Positions 45,505 to 55,709 are shown, numbered from the stretch's first letter. The stretch: DNA of 64,000 bases from Bacillus sp. ISL-51 (GCF_018613535.1 NZ_JAGGQB010000006.1:372001-436000), one strand, 5' to 3'. Notes: generated from the sequence alone by a model not told the origin. Numbers and translations: made by a program.

Positions 45505-46851
45505 ATGAAGCATCGATATTTGCCCGCGACAGAACAGGATAAAAAAGAAATGCTGAAAGCCATCGGCGCAGAAACAATTGATGATCTATTTTCCGATATC
45601 CCGGAAAATGTGAGGTTTCCAAAGGACTATGACATTAAAAAAGCAAAATCAGAAACCGAGTTAACGAGAGAACTGACGAAGCTCGCAGCTAAAAACAAGG
45701 ACGCCGTTACATATGCATCATTTCTGGGCGCAGGAGTGTACGACCACTATCAGCCGGTCATCGTTGATCATGTCATTAGCAGATCAGAGTTTTACACGGC
45801 ATACACGCCCTATCAGCCAGAAATTTCCCAAGGTGAGCTTCAGGCGATTTTTGAGTTTCAGACGATGATCTGTGAATTAACGGGGATGGATATCGCAAAC
45901 TCCTCCATGTATGACGGAGGAACGGCATTAGCTGAAGCGGCGATGCTTGCTTCAGGGCATACGAAAAAGAAAAAAATCGTTATTTCCTCAGCCGTTCATC
46001 CGGAATCAAGAGATGTGCTGAAAACATACGCAAAAGGCCAATATATTGAGGTTATAGAGGTGCCTGCGAAAAATGGCCTGACGGATCTTGAAGCGCTGGA
46101 GGACGCTGTTTGTGAAGAGACAGCGGCTGTTATCGTCCAATATCCGAACTTCTTTGGGCAAATTGAGCCGTTAAAAGAGATTGAGCCAATCGCGCATAAA
46201 GGAAAAAGCCAGATGATTGTCTCTTCAAACCCGCTCGCGCTCGGCATCTTAACGCCGCCGGGGGCATACGGAGCGGATATCGTCGTCGGAGATGCACAGC
46301 CTTTCGGTATACCGGCGGCGTTTGGCGGCCCGCACTGCGGCTACTTTGCGGTAACGAAAAAACTGATGAGGAAAGTGCCGGGGCGGCTTGTCGGTCAAAC
46401 AGAGGATGAAAACGGACGAAGAGGTTTTGTCCTCACCCTCCAGGCGCGCGAGCAGCATATCAGGAGAGACAAAGCTACCTCCAACATTTGTTCGAACCAG
46501 GCGCTGAATGCTTTGGCGGCTTCAGTTGCGATGACGGCGCTCGGGAAAAACGGGGTAAAAGACATGGCCCGTCAGAATATCCTGAAAGCAGATTACGCTA
46601 AGCGCCAGGCGGAAAAAGCCGGGTTGCGAGTCGCGTTTAGCGGCCCGATGTTTAATGAATTTGCTGTTAAGCTGAATGAACCTGTAAAAGAAGCGAACAG
46701 CCGCTTATTAAAAGAAGGCATTATCGGCGGGTATGATTTAGGCCATGCTTATCCTGAGCTGGAGCAGCATATGCTTATAGCCGTCACGGAGCTGAGAACA
46801 AAAGAAGAAATTGATTCGCTTATTGCGGGATTGGGGGATCACCATGAATAA
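45505..46851 (+). CDS. gcvPA: Glycine dehydrogenase (decarboxylating) subunit 1 GcvPA
   Basis: A 448-residue half of the split P-protein, which decarboxylates glycine and passes the aminomethyl group to lipoyl GcvH. Family motifs [46 protein letters not shown] and [12 protein letters not shown] are visible. The PLP lysine is in the partner subunit. ATG 45505 follows AAAGGAGAG. Overlaps gcvPB by 8 nt, ensuring equal production. Confidence 0.95.
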   Translation: MKHRYLPATEQDKKEMLKAIGAETIDDLFSDIPENVRFPKDYDIKKAKSETELTRELTKLAAKNKDAVTYASFLGAGVYDHYQPVIVDHVISRSEFYTAYTPYQPEISQGELQAIFEFQTMICELTGMDIANSSMYDGGTALAEAAMLASGHTKKKKIVISSAVHPESRDVLKTYAKGQYIEVIEVPAKNGLTDLEALEDAVCEETAAVIVQYPNFFGQIEPLKEIEPIAHKGKSQMIVSSNPLALGILTPPGAYGADIVVGDAQPFGIPAAFGGPHCGYFAVTKKLMRKVPGRLVGQTEDENGRRGFVLTLQAREQHIRRDKATSNICSNQALNALAASVAMTALGKNGVKDMARQNILKADYAKRQAEKAGLRVAFSGPMFNEFAVKLNEPVKEANSRLLKEGIIGGYDLGHAYPELEQHMLIAVTELRTKEEIDSLIAGLGDHHE

Positions 46852-48319
46852 TCAAGATCAGGCGCTTATCTTTGAATTGTCCCGCGAAGGGCGCGTCGGC
46901 TACAGTCTTCCGGAGCTTGACCTGCCGGAAACGGAATTGGACAGCCTGCTTCCCGATGACTATATCCGTACTGAAGACGCTAAATTGCCGGAGGTCTCAG
47001 AGCTTGATATCATGCGGCATTATACCGCTCTTTCCAAAAGAAACCACGGAGTCGATTCAGGGTTTTATCCGCTTGGGTCATGTACGATGAAATACAATCC
47101 GAAACTGAATGAAAAAATCGCCCGGATCCCCGGTTTTTCTGCGGTTCACCCGCTTCAGGATGAGGCTACGGTTCAAGGGGCGCTTGAGTTATTATACGAT
47201 TTAAGCGGGCACTTGGAAGAGATTACGGGAATGGATGAAGTGACGCTGCAGCCGGCCGCTGGCGCTCACGGTGAATGGACGGGCCTGATGATGATCCGCG
47301 CCTATCACGAAGCACGAGGAGATTACGGGCGGACGAAGGTGATTGTGCCTGATTCCGCACACGGTACGAATCCCGCTTCCGCTACAGTCGCCGGTTTTGA
47401 AACCATTACCGTGAAATCAAATGAACACGGGCTTGTTGATATTGATGATCTGAAAAGAGCGGTAAATGAAGAAACAGCCGCGCTGATGCTGACGAATCCG
47501 AATACCCTCGGATTATTTGAGGAAAACATTACCGAGATGGCGCAAATCGTCCATCAGGCAGGCGGAAAGCTCTATTACGACGGAGCGAATCTAAATGCGG
47601 TATTAAGTAAAGCAAGACCGGGCGACATGGGATTTGACGTCGTTCACCTAAATTTGCATAAAACGTTTACGGGGCCGCATGGAGGTGGAGGCCCGGGCTC
47701 AGGTCCGGTCGGAGTGAAGAAGGAACTTATTCCGTATCTGCCAAAACCGGTATTAACGAAAAAAGAAGGGCGTTTTACATTTGACTATGACCGCCCGCAC
47801 TCAATTGGACGCGTCAAACCTTATTACGGCAACTTCGGCATTAATGTAAGAGCCTATACATATATCCGCTCCATGGGACCGGACGGGTTAAAGGCTGTGA
47901 CCGAAAACGCGGTCTTAAACGCCAACTATATGATGAGAAGGCTTGCGCCGTATTATGATCTGCCGTTCGACCGTCATTGCAAGCATGAATTTGTGTTATC
48001 GGGAAGACGGCAAAAAAAGCTCGGCGTGAGAACGCTGGACATTGCAAAACGGCTTTTGGATTTCGGCTATCATCCGCCGACCGTTTATTTTCCTCTGAAC
48101 GTTGAAGAAAGCATCATGATTGAACCGACTGAAACGGAGTCTAAAGAGACCCTTGATGCCTTTATCGATGCGATGATTCAAATCGCCAAAGAAACGGAGG
48201 AAACGCCTGAGGTCGTGCAAGAGGCGCCGCATACGACGGTTGTGAAGAGAATGGATGAAACCAAGGCCGCAAGACACCCGGTCTTAAAATATGAACATGC
48301 TCCTGATGACAAGCGTTAA
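46844..48319 (+). CDS. gcvPB: Glycine dehydrogenase (decarboxylating) subunit 2 GcvPB
   Basis: A 491-residue partner of GcvPA, carrying the PLP site: [23 protein letters not shown] contains the Schiff-base Lys near residue 273. Also [12 protein letters not shown] and [13 protein letters not shown] near the N-terminal third. I chose ATG 46844 ([12 protein letters not shown]) since GGGGGATC lies upstream and it overlaps gcvPA by 8 nt. GcvH and the L-protein are not in this window. Confidence 0.95.
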   Translation: MNNQDQALIFELSREGRVGYSLPELDLPETELDSLLPDDYIRTEDAKLPEVSELDIMRHYTALSKRNHGVDSGFYPLGSCTMKYNPKLNEKIARIPGFSAVHPLQDEATVQGALELLYDLSGHLEEITGMDEVTLQPAAGAHGEWTGLMMIRAYHEARGDYGRTKVIVPDSAHGTNPASATVAGFETITVKSNEHGLVDIDDLKRAVNEETAALMLTNPNTLGLFEENITEMAQIVHQAGGKLYYDGANLNAVLSKARPGDMGFDVVHLNLHKTFTGPHGGGGPGSGPVGVKKELIPYLPKPVLTKKEGRFTFDYDRPHSIGRVKPYYGNFGINVRAYTYIRSMGPDGLKAVTENAVLNANYMMRRLAPYYDLPFDRHCKHEFVLSGRRQKKLGVRTLDIAKRLLDFGYHPPTVYFPLNVEESIMIEPTETESKETLDAFIDAMIQIAKETEETPEVVQEAPHTTVVKRMDETKAARHPVLKYEHAPDDKR

Positions 48320-48326
48320 AGGACGT

Positions 48327-48365
48327 AAAAAAAGAGCTGCCGTTATAAACGGACAGCTCTTTTTG
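48327..48365. terminator. Bidirectional terminator between gcvPB and yqhL
   Basis: Stem AAAAAAGAGCTG / CAGCTCTTTTT with inner CGTT / AACG; overlaps the end of yqhL. Confidence 0.92.
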
Positions 48366-48366
48366 A

Positions 48367-48750
48367 TTATTGATTTTTCGCTTTAATTCTTCCGCTCCAT
48401 TTTTTAAACCCGCCTTTTAAATTGTAAATATCCTTGCAGCCGTTTTTACGGAGCGTCTGGGCTGCGCGTCCGCTGCGGACATTATTTTGGCAGTAAAGGT
48501 ACACGGGCTTATCCGGGCGGATTTCATTTTTTCGCTGTTTAAGCTGGGACAGCGGTATGTTGCGCGCACCGAGAATATGGCCGCCTTCAAATTCATTCGG
48601 TTCCCGGACGTCAATGAGCTGCGCTTTTCGGTAGCCCGCGCGGAATTCCTCTTCCGTAAGTGTTTTCATTAACCGCTGCTGATAAAAATACGATACGATC
48701 ATGTAAACGAGAAACGCCGCGACAATAATCAAAGCAATCATGTTAGACAA
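48367..48750 (-). CDS. yqhL: Membrane-anchored rhodanese-like protein YqhL
   Basis: A 127-residue protein with one N-terminal membrane helix (MIALIIVAAFLVYMIVSYFY) and a rhodanese domain (about 35-122): LIDVREPNEFEGGHILGARNIP and the active-site loop YCQNNVRSGRAAQTL with Cys near residue 88. It probably handles persulfide sulfur at the inner membrane face. Divergent from lipM, which suits the sulfur-demanding lipoate pathway only by neighbourhood. Confidence 0.9.
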   Translation of the reverse strand: MSNMIALIIVAAFLVYMIVSYFYQQRLMKTLTEEEFRAGYRKAQLIDVREPNEFEGGHILGARNIPLSQLKQRKNEIRPDKPVYLYCQNNVRSGRAAQTLRKNGCKDIYNLKGGFKKWSGRIKAKNQ

Positions 48751-48941
48751 TGTGATTCTACTCCTTTAGCTTATAAAATCAAAACCCTGTATAAAAAACA
48801 AGGCTTACCGGACTTTTTGGGACAAATACTATTATAGTAAAGCGTGAAGAGATTGTCATCCTTAATGAAACGAAATATTTTTCATTTTCCCATCAGTTTG
48901 ATAAACTGATTTTATTAAAACGATAAAGAAGGGTTTAGTAT
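48751..48941. other. Intergenic region between yqhL and lipM
   Basis: A 191-bp gap between divergent genes. A possible SigA pair for lipM is TTGTCA (48853) and TATTTT (48876) at 17 nt. A hairpin ATCAGTTT-GAT-AAACTGAT at 48892-48910 followed by TTTATT lies in the presumed lipM leader and could be an attenuator; evidence is weak. Confidence 0.4.
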
Positions 48942-49778
48942 ATGGAAAAAGAAACATGGCGGTTTATTGACTCAGGGAATGAAAGCCCGGCATTTAACAT
49001 GGCGCTTGATGAAGCGCTTTTATATTGGCACAGCGAAAAAAAAATTCCTCCGGTAATCCGTTTTTACGGCTGGAATCCGGCGACATTGTCTGTCGGGTAT
49101 TTTCAAAATATTAAGAAGGAAATTAACTTTGACGCAGTACATAAGCACGGCCTTGGTTTCGTCAGACGGCCGACGGGCGGACGCGGTGTTCTTCACGATA
49201 AAGAATTGACCTACAGCGTGATCGTCTCAGAAGATCATCCGGAAATGCCGGCAACGGTAACAGAAGCTTACCGGGTCATTTCAGAAGGCATCCTGCAAGG
49301 ATTCAGAAATCTGGGCCTTGATGCATACTTTGCCATTCCGAGAACGGAAAAAGAAAAAGAAAGCCTTAAAAATCCGCGCTCCTCAGTCTGCTTTGATGCT
49401 CCTTCCTGGTATGAGCTGGTCGTTGAAGGGCGGAAGGTGGCGGGGAGCGCCCAGACAAGACAAAAAGGCGTCATTCTTCAGCACGGCTCCATCCTGCTTG
49501 ACATTGACGAGGACAAGCTGTTCGACCTGTTTTTATATCCGAGCGACAGAGTCCGTGAGCGTATGCAGCGAAATTTCAAAAATAAAGCGGTTGCGATTAA
49601 CGCTTTAGCACAGGAACGAGTGACGATGGATGAGGCCCGCACAGCTTTTAAAGCCGGATTTGAAGAAGGGCTGAACATTCATCTTGAGCCTTATACGCTT
49701 ACGGCAGAGGAATTGGAGTTTGTCAACGAACTCGCCGAAACAAAATATGCATCTGATGAATGGAATTATAAGCGCTAA
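48942..49778 (+). CDS. lipM: Octanoyltransferase LipM
   Basis: A 278-residue octanoyl-ACP:protein N-octanoyltransferase of the biotin/lipoate ligase fold. It loads octanoate on GcvH, the first step of de novo lipoylation in B. subtilis, before LipL and LipA act. Motifs: [34 protein letters not shown] (about 71-88), and [29 protein letters not shown]; catalytic Cys is near 150 in [15 protein letters not shown] 48942 follows AAGAAGGG. Adjacent to glycine-cleavage genes that need it. Confidence 0.94.
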   Translation: MEKETWRFIDSGNESPAFNMALDEALLYWHSEKKIPPVIRFYGWNPATLSVGYFQNIKKEINFDAVHKHGLGFVRRPTGGRGVLHDKELTYSVIVSEDHPEMPATVTEAYRVISEGILQGFRNLGLDAYFAIPRTEKEKESLKNPRSSVCFDAPSWYELVVEGRKVAGSAQTRQKGVILQHGSILLDIDEDKLFDLFLYPSDRVRERMQRNFKNKAVAINALAQERVTMDEARTAFKAGFEEGLNIHLEPYTLTAEELEFVNELAETKYASDEWNYKR

Positions 49779-49875
49779 AAGGCTTGACAAGCCGGAAGCA
49801 TCCTTGTTTTTTCATAACCGTTAGTGTAAACTTGTAATGGTTTATAAAGTTAAGGTGCTTTTTGGGAGGGTTACG

Positions 49876-50304
49876 ATGACAACACCAAGTATGGAAGATT
49901 ATATTGAACAGATTTATATGCTGATTGAAGAAAAAGGATATGCAAGGGTTTCTGATATTGCGGAAGCATTGGCAGTCCACCCCTCCTCTGTAACGAAAAT
50001 GGTTCAAAAACTAGATAAAGACGAGTATTTGATTTACGAAAAATATCGAGGGCTCGTATTGACCACTAAAGGGAAAAAAATAGGTAAACGGCTCGTATAC
50101 AGACACGAATTGCTTGAGCAGTTTTTAAGAATCATTGGTGTTGACGAAGAGAAAATTTACAACGATGTCGAAGGAATCGAACATCATCTGAGCTGGAACA
50201 GCATTGATCGCATCGGCGACCTTGTTCAATATTTCGAAGATGACGAGGGCCGTAAAAAAGAACTGAAATCTGTACAGAAAAAAACAGAAAATCCTGCTGA
50301 GTAA
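49876..50304 (+). CDS. mntR: Manganese transport regulator MntR
   Basis: A 142-residue DtxR-family repressor that binds Mn2+ and controls mntH and mntABCD. The winged helix (about 5-70) has [30 protein letters not shown]; metal ligands lie in the dimer domain ([31 protein letters not shown], with the His near 77 and Glu-His near 99-103). ATG 49876 follows GGGAGGG and gives the known B. subtilis length. Confidence 0.96.
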   Translation: MTTPSMEDYIEQIYMLIEEKGYARVSDIAEALAVHPSSVTKMVQKLDKDEYLIYEKYRGLVLTTKGKKIGKRLVYRHELLEQFLRIIGVDEEKIYNDVEGIEHHLSWNSIDRIGDLVQYFEDDEGRKKELKSVQKKTENPAE

Positions 50305-50337
50305 AGGGCAGCCCGAAAAAGGGCGCCCTTTTTTTAT
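50303..50337 (+). terminator. Terminator of mntR
   Basis: Stem AAAGGGCAGCCC / GGGCGCCCTTT (one bulge) with T run of seven. Confidence 0.9.
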
Positions 50338-50414
50338 GTCTTCATTCATGGTCTATTTCACCAAGCTGTTTCTTAAAATAGTAATACACCTTGGGAGGAA
50401 GGGAGAGGGCGCTT

Positions 50415-51290
50415 ATGCATATTGACGGCGTATTTTCTGGCGGAGGAATAAAAGGGGTAGCCCTTGCAGGCGCCTATGAAGCGCTTGAGGAGCAGGGCTT
50501 CCGCTTTGAAAGGCTGGCCGGAACAAGCGCCGGCGCGATTATCGCTGCCTTCATCGCTGCAGGCTGCACAAGCAGGGAGATTCATACGATCATTGATGAA
50601 GTAGAAGAGAAGCAATTGTTAGACCAGAGATTTTCATTCCTTCCGCTCAAACTCTTACAGTGGGTGTCCATATATTGGCGCCTTGGCTTATATAAAGGCG
50701 ACACGCTGGAAAAGTGGATTGCGGAGAAATTAAAAGCAAAGGGCATTATCGTGTTTGGGGATTTGAAGAAAGGATCGCTCCGTCTGATTGCCTCTGACTT
50801 GACAAACGGAACGATGATCGTGCTGCCGGATGACCTCCCACGCTACGGGTTAAATCCTGAAATGTTCCCGGTTGCCAGAGCCGTCAGGATGAGCTGCAGC
50901 ATCCCTTATTTTTTCGAGCCGATTAAATTAAAAACCGACAAAGGCACATCCACGGTCGTAGACGGGGGCGTATTAAGCAACTTTCCGATTTGGCTGTTTT
51001 CAAAGGAACGCAAGCGGCCCGTGATCGGCATCTCGCTTTCGCCTCATGCAAAAGAACGTCCGAAAAAATCAATCCGGAATGCGTTTGAGCTGTTTGGCGC
51101 TTTGTTTGAAACGATGAAAGACGCCCATGACGCAAGGCATATTGCGACAAGATACGAACAAAACATTATTTTTATCCCGGTGGAGCATGTGATGGCGACC
51201 GAGTTTCATCTCACGGAACAAAAAAAACTAGCCCTCATTGAGCTAGGAAAAAGCAGGACAGAGCAATTTCTGAAGCAATGGACCTATTAA
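50415..51290 (+). CDS. yqhO: Patatin-like phospholipase YqhO
   Basis: A 291-residue patatin-family serine lipase/acyl hydrolase. The oxyanion glycine motif FSGGGIKG (about 6-13), nucleophile elbow GTSAGA (about 37-42) and catalytic Asp in VVDGGVLSNFP (about 180-190) are all intact. No signal peptide, so probably cytosolic or membrane peripheral. I chose ATG 50415; a TTG at 50391 overlaps its own GGAGG. The last 4 nt overlap yqhP, which runs the other way. Confidence 0.9.
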   Translation: MHIDGVFSGGGIKGVALAGAYEALEEQGFRFERLAGTSAGAIIAAFIAAGCTSREIHTIIDEVEEKQLLDQRFSFLPLKLLQWVSIYWRLGLYKGDTLEKWIAEKLKAKGIIVFGDLKKGSLRLIASDLTNGTMIVLPDDLPRYGLNPEMFPVARAVRMSCSIPYFFEPIKLKTDKGTSTVVDGGVLSNFPIWLFSKERKRPVIGISLSPHAKERPKKSIRNAFELFGALFETMKDAHDARHIATRYEQNIIFIPVEHVMATEFHLTEQKKLALIELGKSRTEQFLKQWTY

Positions 51291-51682
51291 AAAAGCGCTC
51301 TGTTTTTCTTTTTATTTTTTTTTCCTTCAATGACGGTCAGCTGTGTCTGGCTTTTTTTCTTAAGAATCATCGGCTTAGGTTTGCTGTCGCTAGGCACGCT
51401 CCTCAAATGGCTGACCCGCCCTCTATGCCCTGCGCGGTGCTTTGCTTTTTGCTCCTTCATTCGGCGCCGCGATTGTTTCGCCGCTTTTTGAAAGGCGGTT
51501 CCGTCCTGTCCGGCGCGGCGGTTCATTACCGATCTGACGATAAAATAAATAATGACACCTGCGAGGATGACGGTAATGGCCCTGCTGATCATTTGCCCGG
51601 GGTTGGTTACCGCCGCATAAATGAAACCGAATGCGCCAAGCGCAATTAATACAGCGATAATAGGTTGTACACGATGATTCAT
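51287..51682 (-). CDS. yqhP: Membrane protein YqhP
   Basis: A 131-residue protein with two N-terminal helices (VQPIIAVLIALGAFGFIYAAV and ISRAITVILAGVIIYFIVRSVM) and a strongly basic C-terminal half (RRAGQDGTAFQKAAKQSRRRMKEQKAKHRAGHRGR). No known family function. Cotranscription with yqhQ upstream is likely (36 nt gap). ATG 51682 follows GGAGGTGGG. Confidence 0.85.
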   Translation of the reverse strand: MNHRVQPIIAVLIALGAFGFIYAAVTNPGQMISRAITVILAGVIIYFIVRSVMNRRAGQDGTAFQKAAKQSRRRMKEQKAKHRAGHRGRVSHLRSVPSDSKPKPMILKKKSQTQLTVIEGKKNKKKNRALF

Positions 51683-51718
51683 AACTGCCCACCTCCGAAA
51701 ATAATAACGGGTAACGGT

Positions 51719-52675
51719 TTAGATCACATTGTGAGACGGTTTTTCTCTCTGTTCTGAGATGTCTTCCAGTCTGAGAAGCTCGTTAAAGCTTTCTATCGCA
51801 ACCTCGACCTGGTCATCATTAGGTTCCTTTGTCGTTAAAAGCTGCAGCCAAAGGCCGGGATAACCGAGCACCTTCAAAACGGGGATATTCCGCACTCTGT
51901 TCGTCAGCTGCAGCACCTCAAAGGAGATGCCAAGGACGACCGGTATAAGCACAATCCTGTCTAAAATACGCACCCAAAGCGGATCTGTCGGAACGAGCAA
52001 ATACACAAACATGCCGACAATGATCGTAAATAAAATAAAGCTTGAACCGCATCGGTAATGAAGCCGGGACTGCTTTTGAACATTTTCCACTGTAATTGGC
52101 AAATTCTGTTCATAACAGTTTATGACTTTATGTTCAGCCCCATGATATTGAAACACTCTTTTAATTAACGGCGTCATCGACAAAAAATAAATGTAGCCGA
52201 GAAGCAGCATAAGCTTAAACAGGCTCTCTATCCCGATTTGCGCGGCATCTGAGGAAAAAAACGGCCTCGTCAGCTCCGCTAAAAAGACCGGAACGAGCGT
52301 AAAAACGAATTTGCTGAACAAAAACGATATCACGCCGATGACTGCCAGGCTGAAAAACATGGACAAGCCCGAGCCTTTCTTTTCTTCATTTTCGAGCTTA
52401 TCGTCGTCATGAGGATCAAGTCCGTAACGTTCGCTTGAAAAGTTTAAATGCTTTGTGCCGTTGGCGCTTGCTTCAATAATCGCAATAATGCCGCGTAAGA
52501 ACGGAATCTTTTTCAAGGCTGCCAGTTTGGCGTTCGGCACTCTCGGAAGCCTGAAAAAATCAATGCTTCCGTCAGTTCTGCGGATGGCGGTCACATAATT
52601 CCGTTTGCCTCCGAACATCACGCCTTCAACGACTGCCTGCCCGCCGTATGCGGGCGGCGTTTTTTGTTTTGACAT
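51719..52675 (-). CDS. yqhQ: DUF1385 membrane protein YqhQ
   Basis: A 318-residue member of the DUF1385 family. It starts with the conserved YGGQAVVEGVMFGGKRNYVTAIRR motif and has about five helices, with HGAEHKVINCYE (about 179-190) and SRLHYRCGSSF (about 206-216) as conserved His/Cys-containing segments suggesting a metal or active site. Function is unknown. ATG 52675 lies upstream of yqhP. Confidence 0.88.
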   Translation of the reverse strand: MSKQKTPPAYGGQAVVEGVMFGGKRNYVTAIRRTDGSIDFFRLPRVPNAKLAALKKIPFLRGIIAIIEASANGTKHLNFSSERYGLDPHDDDKLENEEKKGSGLSMFFSLAVIGVISFLFSKFVFTLVPVFLAELTRPFFSSDAAQIGIESLFKLMLLLGYIYFLSMTPLIKRVFQYHGAEHKVINCYEQNLPITVENVQKQSRLHYRCGSSFILFTIIVGMFVYLLVPTDPLWVRILDRIVLIPVVLGISFEVLQLTNRVRNIPVLKVLGYPGLWLQLLTTKEPNDDQVEVAIESFNELLRLEDISEQREKPSHNVI

Positions 52676-52894
52676 CGTTTATCAACCTGCCTGTTTTCTT
52701 AGGATTACTAACCATTTCCTTTCACTCTATTGTACAGGAAACAGCGGTAAACCTCTAGTTAGACAGCTGGAAAATCAATACTTTTTCTATAAGCAGTTTA
52801 CCCTAATTTAGAAATTTTACTCATAACATGAAAATAATGCGGGCTTCTTTATGACTTTTCATTTTTTGGGCACTCTATAAATGGAGGTGGCATG

Positions 52895-53431
52895 ATGACC
52901 AACGAAAAAAATACAGAACAACAAGAAGAAAAGAATAAACAAGATGATCACCAGCCCGTCTCTTTTACAGGCAGAATCTGCGGGATAGGGTTTGCCGGAG
53001 GCGTATTTTGGAGTTTGATCGGCTATCTAGGTTATATATTTCACTTTTCGGAGATCAGCCCGAATATGATTCTTCAGCCGTTTATGATCGGAGAATGGAA
53101 AAAACAATGGCTCGGCACAATCATCAGCATTGTGGTTATCGGTTTGATTTCGATTGCCGGAGCGTTTATTTATTTTATCTTTTTAAAACGTTTTAAAAAC
53201 ATGTGGCCCGGTATGGTGTACGGCGTTATTTTATGGTTCGCTGTTTTTTTCTTGTTCAATCCGATTTTTCAGGATGTACGGTCTGTGACTGAATTGAAAT
53301 CAGATACAATCGTGACGACGCTGTGCCTTTATATTCTGTATGGAGTGTTTGTCGGTTATTCGATCTCATTTGCCTATAATGAGCTGACGTCGGACAAGCT
53401 TGCCAGAGCGCTCGGCAAGACAAGTGAATAA
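52895..53431 (+). CDS. yqhR: Membrane protein YqhR
   Basis: A 178-residue membrane protein: an acidic, Gln/Glu/Lys-rich start (TNEKNTEQQEEKNKQDDHQP), then four helices (about 25-50, 75-100, 110-130, 145-165). It is a sporulation-associated conserved family in bacilli; role unknown. I chose the second of tandem ATGs because GGAGGTGG is 7 nt upstream of it (52892 adds one Met). In B. subtilis aroQ (yqhS) follows it; here it does not. Confidence 0.83.
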   Translation: MTNEKNTEQQEEKNKQDDHQPVSFTGRICGIGFAGGVFWSLIGYLGYIFHFSEISPNMILQPFMIGEWKKQWLGTIISIVVIGLISIAGAFIYFIFLKRFKNMWPGMVYGVILWFAVFFLFNPIFQDVRSVTELKSDTIVTTLCLYILYGVFVGYSISFAYNELTSDKLARALGKTSE

Positions 53432-53456
53432 GTGTATAATCCCTGTGCGGTATGGT

Positions 53457-53485
53457 AAAATGTTCACGAGAAGTGAACATTTTTT
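53457..53485 (+). terminator. Terminator of yqhR
   Basis: Stem AAAATGTTCAC / GTGAACATTTT with GAGAA loop and T run; separates yqhR from papA. Confidence 0.92.
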
Positions 53486-53559
53486 ATGCTGAAAACCGGG
53501 CGGGCATGCTCTCCCGCGGTGTCAGGCGATAGTCAAGAATGGCAAGGAGGAGAAAGAGA

Positions 53560-54621
53560 ATGAAACTTGAGAAATTGCGAAATCTTTTCGGCCAGCTGGG
53601 GATAGACGGAATACTTGTGACAAGCGCCGCCAATTTGCAGTATATGACGGGGTTTACGGGTTCGTCCGGCCTTGCGGTGATATCAGGAGAACGAGCGGCA
53701 TTCATCACAGATTTCCGGTACACTGAGCAGGCGAAGGCTCAAGTGAAAGGCTTTGAGATTATCGAACACAGCGGAAGCTTAATCCAAACGGCTGCCGACA
53801 CGATCCTTGAATTCGGCATTAAAAAGCTCGGCTTTGAACAAAACAGCATGACGTACGGCACATATGCATCATACCATGCGGTGTTAAATGAAGCAGAGAT
53901 GGTTCCCGTCGCGGATTCGGTTGAAAAGTTGCGCTTGATTAAGTCAAGTGAAGAGATTAAGATATTAGAGGAAGCTGCGAAGATTGCGGATGATGCATTT
54001 GAACATATCCTGACGTTTATCAAACCCGGCATCTCTGAAATTTCAGTTGCCAATGAGCTTGAATTTTATATGAGGCATCAAGGAGCCGACGGTTCTTCCT
54101 TTGATATGATTGTCGCATCAGGCATAAGGTCAAGCCTTCCGCACGGAGTGGCAAGCGGCAAATTAATTGAAAACGGAGACTTTGTAACGCTCGACTTCGG
54201 CGCTTACTATAAAGGTTATTGTTCTGATATTACACGCACCGTCGCGGTGGGAGAGCCGAGTGATAAACTGAAAGAGATTTATCAAGTCGTTTTCGATGCT
54301 CAAGCGCTCGGCGTTCAGCATATTAAACCTGGCATGACAGGAAAGGAAGCGGATGCCTTGACGAGAGATCACATCTCTGCAAAAGGCTACGGCCAGTACT
54401 TCGGCCATTCGACAGGCCACGGGTTGGGCATGGAAGTCCATGAATCGCCCGGATTATCTTTCAGATCATCGGCCGTTCTTGAACCTGGCATGGCGGTTAC
54501 GATTGAGCCGGGCATATACATACCGGAATTAGGGGGCGTCAGAATCGAAGATGATATCATCATCACAGAGGACGGCAACCGGACCATTACGCATTCCCCT
54601 AAAGAATTAATTATTTTGTGA
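53560..54621 (+). CDS. papA: Xaa-Pro aminopeptidase PapA (YqhT)
   Basis: A 353-residue M24 metallopeptidase that removes N-terminal residues from Xaa-Pro peptides. N-terminal creatinase-like domain (1-125) and C-terminal pita-bread domain with dinuclear metal ligands: LDFGAYYKGYCSDITRTV (two Asp, about 211-228), GHSTGHGLGMEVHE (His, about 282-295), EPGIYIPELGGVRIEDD (two Glu). ATG 53560 follows AAGGAGGAG. The efp gene starts 25 nt after its stop, as in B. subtilis. Confidence 0.94.
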   Translation: MKLEKLRNLFGQLGIDGILVTSAANLQYMTGFTGSSGLAVISGERAAFITDFRYTEQAKAQVKGFEIIEHSGSLIQTAADTILEFGIKKLGFEQNSMTYGTYASYHAVLNEAEMVPVADSVEKLRLIKSSEEIKILEEAAKIADDAFEHILTFIKPGISEISVANELEFYMRHQGADGSSFDMIVASGIRSSLPHGVASGKLIENGDFVTLDFGAYYKGYCSDITRTVAVGEPSDKLKEIYQVVFDAQALGVQHIKPGMTGKEADALTRDHISAKGYGQYFGHSTGHGLGMEVHESPGLSFRSSAVLEPGMAVTIEPGIYIPELGGVRIEDDIIITEDGNRTITHSPKELIIL

Positions 54622-54646
54622 TTGGGAATATAGGAGGACGTAAAAC

Positions 54647-55204
54647 ATGATTTCAGTTAACGATTTTCGTACAGGACTAACGATTGAAGTGGACGGCGGC
54701 ATTTGGCGCGTCGTTGATTTCCAGCACGTAAAGCCGGGAAAAGGCGCGGCATTTGTCCGTTCTAAACTCCGCAACCTGCGCACAGGCGCCATCCAGGAGA
54801 AAACATTCCGTGCGGGTGAAAAAGTGGCTAAGGCCCAAATCGAAACGAAAACAATGCAGTATCTTTATGCTAACGGGGATCAGCACGTATTCATGGATAC
54901 AAGTTCATACGAACAGCTTGAACTGAACGCGAGCCAAATTGAATACGAATTGAAATACCTGCTTGAAAACATGTCCGTGCATATCATGATGTATCAGTCT
55001 GAAACGCTCGGTATTGAACTGCCGAACACAGTTGAATTGAAAGTTGTTGAAACAGAGCCGGGAATTAAAGGCGACACGGCTTCAGGCGGCACGAAACCTG
55101 CCAAAACTGAAACAGGTCTTGTCGTAAACGTGCCGTTCTTTGTGAACGAAGGCGATACGCTTGTTGTCAATACATCTGACGGCTCTTACGTGTCAAGAGC
55201 GTAG
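54647..55204 (+). CDS. efp: Elongation factor P
   Basis: A 185-residue translation factor that relieves ribosome stalling at polyproline. Three beta domains are visible; the loop KPGKGAAF carries Lys32, the residue that B. subtilis EF-P modifies with 5-aminopentanol. C-terminal [23 protein letters not shown] is conserved. ATG 54647 follows AGGAGG. Coupled to papA; Pro-peptide handling and Pro translation next to each other. Confidence 0.97.
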   Translation: MISVNDFRTGLTIEVDGGIWRVVDFQHVKPGKGAAFVRSKLRNLRTGAIQEKTFRAGEKVAKAQIETKTMQYLYANGDQHVFMDTSSYEQLELNASQIEYELKYLLENMSVHIMMYQSETLGIELPNTVELKVVETEPGIKGDTASGGTKPAKTETGLVVNVPFFVNEGDTLVVNTSDGSYVSRA

Positions 55205-55217
55205 TAAAGAGATGATA

Positions 55218-55251
55218 GAGTCTGCTCCTTTTTCAGGAGCAGGCTTTTTTT
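55218..55251 (+). terminator. Terminator of papA-efp
   Basis: Stem GTCTGCTCCT / AGGAGCAGGC followed by seven T residues. Confidence 0.92.
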
Positions 55252-55351
55252 GCGTTCAAACAGATTCTTTCTTTTATATGAAAAAAACTGAGACTACTTC
55301 CCGAAGCTAGAGCATATAGTGTAACAAAACGCTTGAAGTTGGGGGATTGCA

Positions 55352-55633
55352 ATGAAATTTTTGTTTGGTTCAATCAATTCTACCGTTTTAACGATGGCCG
55401 GTTTACGAGTTTTGTCCTCAGTCATTGAATTATCAGCTGCTATTATCATGCTTGTCACAAACGATATTAGAAAAGCGATTGTGGTCAACAGTATTTTGGC
55501 GATCATCGGCCCGTTGATCTTCATCATTACGATGACGATCGGCATTTACCAGATTGCAGGGCAGCTCTCTTATGCGAAGCTGATACTGATTTTTACAGGT
55601 GTAGTTCTGATTTTGGCGGGCGTCCATAAATAG
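55352..55633 (+). CDS. yqhV: DUF2619 membrane protein YqhV
   Basis: A 93-residue protein with three helices (MAGLRVLSSVIELSAAIIMLV, AIVVNSILAIIGPLIFIITMTIGIY, LILIFTGVVLILAGVH). DUF2619 family; function unknown. ATG 55352 follows a GGGGG-rich site. It sits directly before the spoIIIA operon in bacilli, suggesting possible cotranscription or mother-cell expression, but no SigE element upstream was confirmed. Confidence 0.85.
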   Translation: MKFLFGSINSTVLTMAGLRVLSSVIELSAAIIMLVTNDIRKAIVVNSILAIIGPLIFIITMTIGIYQIAGQLSYAKLILIFTGVVLILAGVHK

Positions 55634-55644
55634 CGGAGAGATAT

Positions 55645-55673
55645 GTCATAAAGTCTGTCCCGGGTCATACATT
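55645..55673 (+). promoter_or_regulatory. SigE promoter of the spoIIIA operon
   Basis: GTCATAAA (-35) and CATACATT (-10) are separated by 13 nt, a close match to the SigE consensus (GKCATATT, CATACAHT). It lies 36 nt before spoIIIAA. SigE-driven transcription of spoIIIA in the mother cell is established. Confidence 0.8.
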
Positions 55674-55709
55674 TTAAAGAAGCCAATCGGTAAAAAGGAG
55701 GAGACTCTA

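Noticed and set aside
48892..48915. Possible riboswitch before lipM
   Set aside because: Only an 8-bp hairpin is visible; no known aptamer core.
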